From an uncultured Ruminiclostridium sp. (GTDB taxonomy: Bacteria; Bacillota; Clostridia; Oscillospirales; Ruminococcaceae): a DNA stretch of 8,068 bases. Under the pieces are notes generated by a model that did no database searches, was not told the DNA's origin, and was given only the letters and a program-made list of their open reading frames with translations. This document shows positions 5,731 through 8,068 of this stretch, one piece after another (the first letter of the stretch is position 1; each line of letters begins with the position of its first letter). Location of the stretch: assembly GCA_934462775.1 (NCBI GenBank), contig CAKSIR010000106.1, positions 1-8,068 on the forward strand. The letters run 5' to 3'. The position numbers and the translations under genes are program-made.

Positions 5731-6652
5731 TTTCGCTCGCCTTCTCGCTCTTCAGCTGTTCGTTTTCAGCCTGAAGCTTCTTTATTTCGCTTTCCTTTGT
5801 CTTTACGTATTCGTCAAAGGTCTTTTCGTATTCAGCAAGAACTCTGCGCATTTTATCAGCCTCGCCGGCGCTCTGCTCTGCGGCGGGGGTTGTCTGCGCG
5901 TTCTTGTACTGTTCAAGCTGCTCCTGAAGGCTGCTGATTACAGCGTTCTTTTCGTCTGACAGCTTTTCAAGAGCTGCCTCGCTGTCGAAAACCTTCTGTC
6001 TTAACTGCTCGTTTTCCGCATTCTTCACATCGGCGATTTGCTCCATTTCACGTCCGCCGCTTTCAAAGCTTGCCTTAAGCTCCGCAATTTCCTTTTCCTT
6101 ATCTGCGCTGAAGCGCTCAAAAATCTGTTCGTATTCCTGAAGCTTTGCGCGGAGCTGCTCGTTTTCGCTGTCCTTTACTGCGGCAATTTGTTCCATTTCC
6201 TTTTCGCCGCTGTAAAAGCTTGCTTTAAGCTCTGCAATTTCCTTTTCCTTTTCATCGGACAGCTTTTCAAACGTCTGCTCGTATTCCTGAAGCTTTGCAC
6301 GGAGCTGCGCGTTTTCATCGCTCTGAACATCTGCAATCTGGTTCATTTCGGACTGGGCGCTGAGTATTTCATCGTTAAGCTGTTTAAGCTTGGATTCAAG
6401 TTCGGCGTTCTGTTCTTTGAGCTTCTCAAATTCGGCGCTGTCAACGGCTGGAGCAGCCTTTCTGTCCGCCTCGTCGAGCATAAGCAGCGCGGTAAGGGTC
6501 ACGACCTCCGCCTCGCTTTTGCCTGTCATTCTTGAATTAAGCGCAAGGATATTGCTTTCAAGCTCCTTGGCGATTTTCTCTATTCTTTCCGGCGACTCAT
6601 CAACCTTAAGCGGATATTCACGGCCGCATATTGCAATTTTAACTTTTTCCAT
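5723..6652 (-). CDS. zapA: ZapA-like cell division protein with long repeated coiled-coil extension
   Basis: A 309-residue protein. Residues 1 to about 65 match ZapA: VKIAICGREYPLKV, then ERIEKIAKELE, and VVTLTALLMLDEAD. ZapA binds FtsZ and stabilises the Z-ring at mid-cell. Normal ZapA is about 90-110 residues; here some 240 more follow, almost all charged coiled coil. Three tandem 50-residue units lie at 102-151, 152-201 and 202-251, the first two nearly alike and the third diverged in its second half. A short Ala/Gln/Pro linker (252-266) and a final coil (267-306) complete the protein. Start: ATG at 6652 with GAGG 8 nt upstream; a promoter stands 30-60 nt upstream. It is the first gene of the leftward cluster and overlaps the U32 gene by 8 nt. 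The ZapA call for the N-terminal domain is good; whether the long form still acts on FtsZ is inference. Confidence 0.82.
   Translation of the reverse strand: MEKVKIAICGREYPLKVDESPERIEKIAKELESNILALNSRMTGKSEAEVVTLTALLMLDEADRKAAPAVDSAEFEKLKEQNAELESKLKQLNDEILSAQSEMNQIADVQSDENAQLRAKLQEYEQTFEKLSDEKEKEIAELKASFYSGEKEMEQIAAVKDSENEQLRAKLQEYEQIFERFSADKEKEIAELKASFESGGREMEQIADVKNAENEQLRQKVFDSEAALEKLSDEKNAVISSLQEQLEQYKNAQTTPAAEQSAGEADKMRRVLAEYEKTFDEYVKTKESEIKKLQAENEQLKSEKASENA
5900..6349 (-). repeat. three tandem 150-bp in-frame repeats within zapA
   Basis: Units at 6200-6349, 6050-6199 and 5900-6049 encode 50-residue coiled-coil blocks. Each opens with EM(N/E)QIA(D/A)V and contains EN(A/E)QLR(A/Q)K. Units 1 and 2 share long identical stretches such as QLRAKLQEYEQ and KEKEIAELKASF. 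Unit 3 keeps only the first half well. The similarity is also clear at DNA level, which suggests fairly recent duplication or recombination. Confidence 0.9.
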
Positions 6653-6683
6653 AATGTTACCTCGTTTTGCTGTACTTACTTTT

Positions 6684-6712
6684 ATTATACACTATCTTCA
6701 AGTTATTGAAAA
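6684..6712 (-). promoter_or_regulatory. promoter of the zapA cluster
   Basis: A perfect TATAAT on the minus strand (6684-6689) lies 17 nt from TTTTCA (6707-6712), a 4/6 match to the -35 consensus. The predicted start near 6677 leaves about 24 nt of leader before the zapA ATG, containing its GAGG site. Confidence 0.65.
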
Positions 6713-6745
6713 GGGGTTTTAAAAAAATATTATTTTATCTTAACC

Positions 6746-6767
6746 AAAATGTAATACGTTACATTTT
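6746..6767. promoter_or_regulatory. 22-bp dyad in the divergent region, candidate operator
   Basis: AAAATGTAA (6746-6754) and TTACATTTT (6759-6767) are perfect 9-bp complements around TACG. The dyad lies upstream of both the leftward zapA promoter and the rightward secreted-protein promoter. No T-run follows, so it is not a terminator. The regulator is unknown. Confidence 0.45.
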
Positions 6768-6784
6768 AAACTGTAAATCAGACT

Positions 6785-6808
6785 AATTTTACATTGACGA
6801 ATTTTACA
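6785..6808. repeat. direct repeat AATTTTACA x2
   Basis: The nonamer AATTTTACA occurs at 6785-6793 and again at 6800-6808, a 15-bp period. Both contain TTACA, the half-site of the dyad 20-40 nt to the left. A further TGTAAA lies at 6772-6777. Together they form a cluster of related half-sites. Confidence 0.4.
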
Positions 6809-6872
6809 AATATCGCAAAAGCATATAGTTTATTTTGTCAATTGAAATAAATGTTCAAATCGTTTACAATTG

Positions 6873-6881
6873 TGGTATAAG
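6873..6881 (+). promoter_or_regulatory. extended -10 promoter of the secreted-protein gene
   Basis: TGGTATAAG is an extended -10 element (TGn before a 5/6 match to TATAAT). A weak -35-like TTCAAA stands 16 nt upstream of TATAAG. The start near 6888 gives a leader of about 34 nt before the ATG at 6922, so the in-frame TTG at 6835 cannot be the start. Confidence 0.6.
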
Positions 6882-6921
6882 TAAAAAAAGAACGTTTTCC
6901 GCAGAAAGGAAAGGTATAATT

Positions 6922-7878
6922 ATGAGAATGAAGAAACTTGCCGCTGTTGTCGCAGCAATGGCCGTTTCGGCTTCAATGCTGTCTGTAAGCGCGTTTGCCG
7001 ACATTGACTATATGGCTGAAGCCGAGGCGAACAAAGGGCTGTCCTTTACAGGCTCTGCGGGCTGGGCAGGCGGTCAGTGGATAGTCGGAAACGACAGCAG
7101 GGCTATGGAAAATCCGCTCACAATAGCCGACCTTGAAGCCGCCGACCATTTTGAGATCGGCTACACATCTACCGAGGCTCCGCCAACAGCGGAGGGCGGC
7201 AGCGGCGCAAAGCTTACGTTTTGCTATAAGTTTGTAACCGCTGTTGATGAAAAGGGCGAGGATTCGGTTATGGAAGCCTATCTCCCGGAGGGCTGGTATC
7301 AGTACGGTCCAAGCGGTGAAACGGGAAATTCCCATCACGTTATCGACATTTTCGCATGGGATGTTCAGGCAGAGGGTACTTTGATTGTCCCAACATCTGC
7401 TATTCTTGATTCAATCCAGGTTGACAAGGATACGATTCTTTATATGCGGCAGTTCGGCATTGGCTGCAACACCTACGACTATGACGAGGAATGGGTTGAG
7501 GAATCGGATTACGGCGCAGATTACGATGTAACGATTACTTCCGTAAAGCTTTGCGACAGCCCCGACGATCATTCCGAGGCTGCAATGAACAATACAGCCG
7601 ATGAGGAAGCTCCCGAAGCGACAGACACAGTTGTTTCCGATGAGCCCTCAGAGGATACGGCACCTGCCGATACAGAGGCTGCGACTGAAGAAGAACCCGC
7701 TGACACAGAAGCAGCAGCCGATAACGGCGGCGCAGACGAGCCTGCGGAAATAGCAGTTGCTCCTGCTGAACCTGATGTTTATGAGGGCTTCCCAATCTGG
7801 GGATTTATCGCAATCGGTGCAGGTGTACTGCTTATTGTGGTGGTTGTTATAATAACCGTTTCAAAGAAAAAGAAGTAA
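6922..7878 (+). CDS. secreted, C-terminally membrane-anchored surface protein of unknown function
   Basis: A 318-residue protein. Residues 1-26 are a typical signal peptide (basic MRMKK, alanine/valine core, SAFA before the cut at D27). Residues about 30-215 are an extracellular, acidic and aromatic-rich domain that ends in a strand-like VTITSVKL; the look is of a beta-sandwich such as a carbohydrate-binding module, but I cannot name one. Only two cysteines are seen in this domain besides one in its last strand. Residues about 216-285 form a stalk rich in Glu, Ala, Asp, Thr and Pro with near-repeats such as ADTEAATEEE and ADTEAAADNG. A transmembrane helix at about 291-313 and a KKKK tail anchor it; there is no LPXTG sortase motif. 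Start: ATG at 6922 with AAGG about 8 nt upstream. The gene is monocistronic, with its own promoter and strong terminator. A role in binding a substrate at the cell surface is inference. Confidence 0.85.
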   Translation: MRMKKLAAVVAAMAVSASMLSVSAFADIDYMAEAEANKGLSFTGSAGWAGGQWIVGNDSRAMENPLTIADLEAADHFEIGYTSTEAPPTAEGGSGAKLTFCYKFVTAVDEKGEDSVMEAYLPEGWYQYGPSGETGNSHHVIDIFAWDVQAEGTLIVPTSAILDSIQVDKDTILYMRQFGIGCNTYDYDEEWVEESDYGADYDVTITSVKLCDSPDDHSEAAMNNTADEEAPEATDTVVSDEPSEDTAPADTEAATEEEPADTEAAADNGGADEPAEIAVAPAEPDVYEGFPIWGFIAIGAGVLLIVVVVIITVSKKKK

Positions 7879-7894
7879 TTTTTATACATTTGCA

Positions 7895-7925
7895 AAGTCA
7901 GGTCATAAATTGACCTGACTTTTTT
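7895..7925 (+). terminator. rho-independent terminator of the secreted-protein gene
   Basis: A perfect 11-bp stem AAGTCAGGTCA / TGACCTGACTT with the loop TAAAT, running into a T-tract. It begins 16 nt after the stop codon. Confidence 0.95.
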
Positions 7926-7954
7926 ATGCAACATTATTGACGTTTTGTGTTGAG

Positions 7955-7990
7955 TTTGTTAATATTGTATTAACAAAAGAGGTCTATAAT
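7955..7990 (+). promoter_or_regulatory. 10-bp-arm dyad and -10 box upstream of the ABC transporter gene
   Basis: TTTGTTAATA (7955-7964) and TATTAACAAA (7968-7977) are perfect complements around a 3-nt centre. A perfect TATAAT follows at 7985-7990, about 34 nt before the ATG. No good -35 box stands 16-18 nt upstream; the place where one should be (near 7962-7967) falls within the dyad. This suggests a regulated promoter, either blocked or activated by a protein bound at the dyad. Confidence 0.6.
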
Positions 7991-8024
7991 TTACATGATA
8001 TTTTAACAGAATAAAGGAGAAAAA

Positions 8025-8068
8025 ATGCTTCAGCTTAAAAAAATAACCAAGCAATACCGAATGGGCGA
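8025..8068 (+). CDS. ABC transporter ATP-binding protein, N-terminal 14 codons (partial)
   Basis: Only the start is present. MLQLKKITKQYRMG is the usual first strand and A-loop of an ABC ATPase: the tyrosine at residue 11 is the aromatic residue that stacks on the adenine of ATP. The pattern is closest to the LolD/MacB-type group, in which an Asp/Glu and VxALxGV normally follow, but the window ends first. AAAGGAG lies 5 nt before the ATG. Walker A, signature and Walker B motifs are outside the window. The upstream dyad suggests regulated expression. Confidence 0.72.
   Translation, partial: MLQLKKITKQYRMG

Noticed and set aside
6038..6535. Rightward open frame of 165 codons rich in Phe and Leu, resembling a membrane protein
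   Set aside because: It is the antisense shadow of the Glu/Lys-rich coiled coil of the zapA gene; hydrophobicity comes from complementing GAA/AAG codons.

Overview
The window looks like a chromosomal segment of a low-to-mid GC Gram-positive bacterium, most likely a gut Clostridia lineage (Oscillospirales/Ruminococcus-like). This is inferred from the strong AAAGGAG-type ribosome binding sites, sigma-A-like promoters, a Firmicutes-type ZapA followed by a U32 protein, a CmpB-family membrane protein paired with an HD protein, and a secreted protein with an acidic low-complexity stalk and a C-terminal membrane anchor. No rRNA, tRNA, CRISPR array, transposase or phage gene is visible.

Layout: (1) Positions 1-1028 (+) hold the 3' part of a single-pass membrane protein gene that overlaps by 8 nt a stand-alone CheY-like receiver gene. 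(2) Positions 1135-2412 (+) are a compact two-gene operon with a clear promoter (TTGATT-17-TATAAT) and a clear terminator. It encodes a polytopic CmpB-family membrane protein and an HD-domain phosphohydrolase whose start codon overlaps the preceding stop. (3) Positions 2413-3019 have no intact gene. The left part is AT-rich and full of inverted repeats; the right part looks like a decayed coding sequence with a one-base frameshift. (4) Positions 6652 down to 3058 (-) are a leftward cluster: a ZapA-like division protein extended by 50-residue coiled-coil repeats, an RlhA-type U32 protein, a GNAT acetyltransferase and a PfkB-family kinase. Hairpin terminators follow the U32 and kinase genes, and the kinase has its own promoter carrying a 12-bp palindrome. 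(5) Positions 6653-6921 are a divergent regulatory region with two promoters and a cluster of TGTAA/TTACA motifs. (6) Positions 6922-8068 (+) hold a secreted, membrane-anchored protein gene with terminator, then the first 14 codons of an ABC transporter ATPase preceded by a perfect 10-bp-arm dyad.

How the genes may work together: zapA and the U32 gene overlap and are surely co-transcribed. ZapA promotes FtsZ-ring assembly, and U32 proteins of this type hydroxylate RNA bases. The receiver and its membrane partner look like part of a signalling unit whose other parts lie left of the window. The CmpB/HD pair looks like a translationally coupled membrane-plus-cytosolic enzyme module of unknown substrate. 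I see no clearly new multi-gene system. The least explained parts are the structured 2413-2787 region, the repeat-extended ZapA, the CmpB/HD pair and the palindromes at three promoters.
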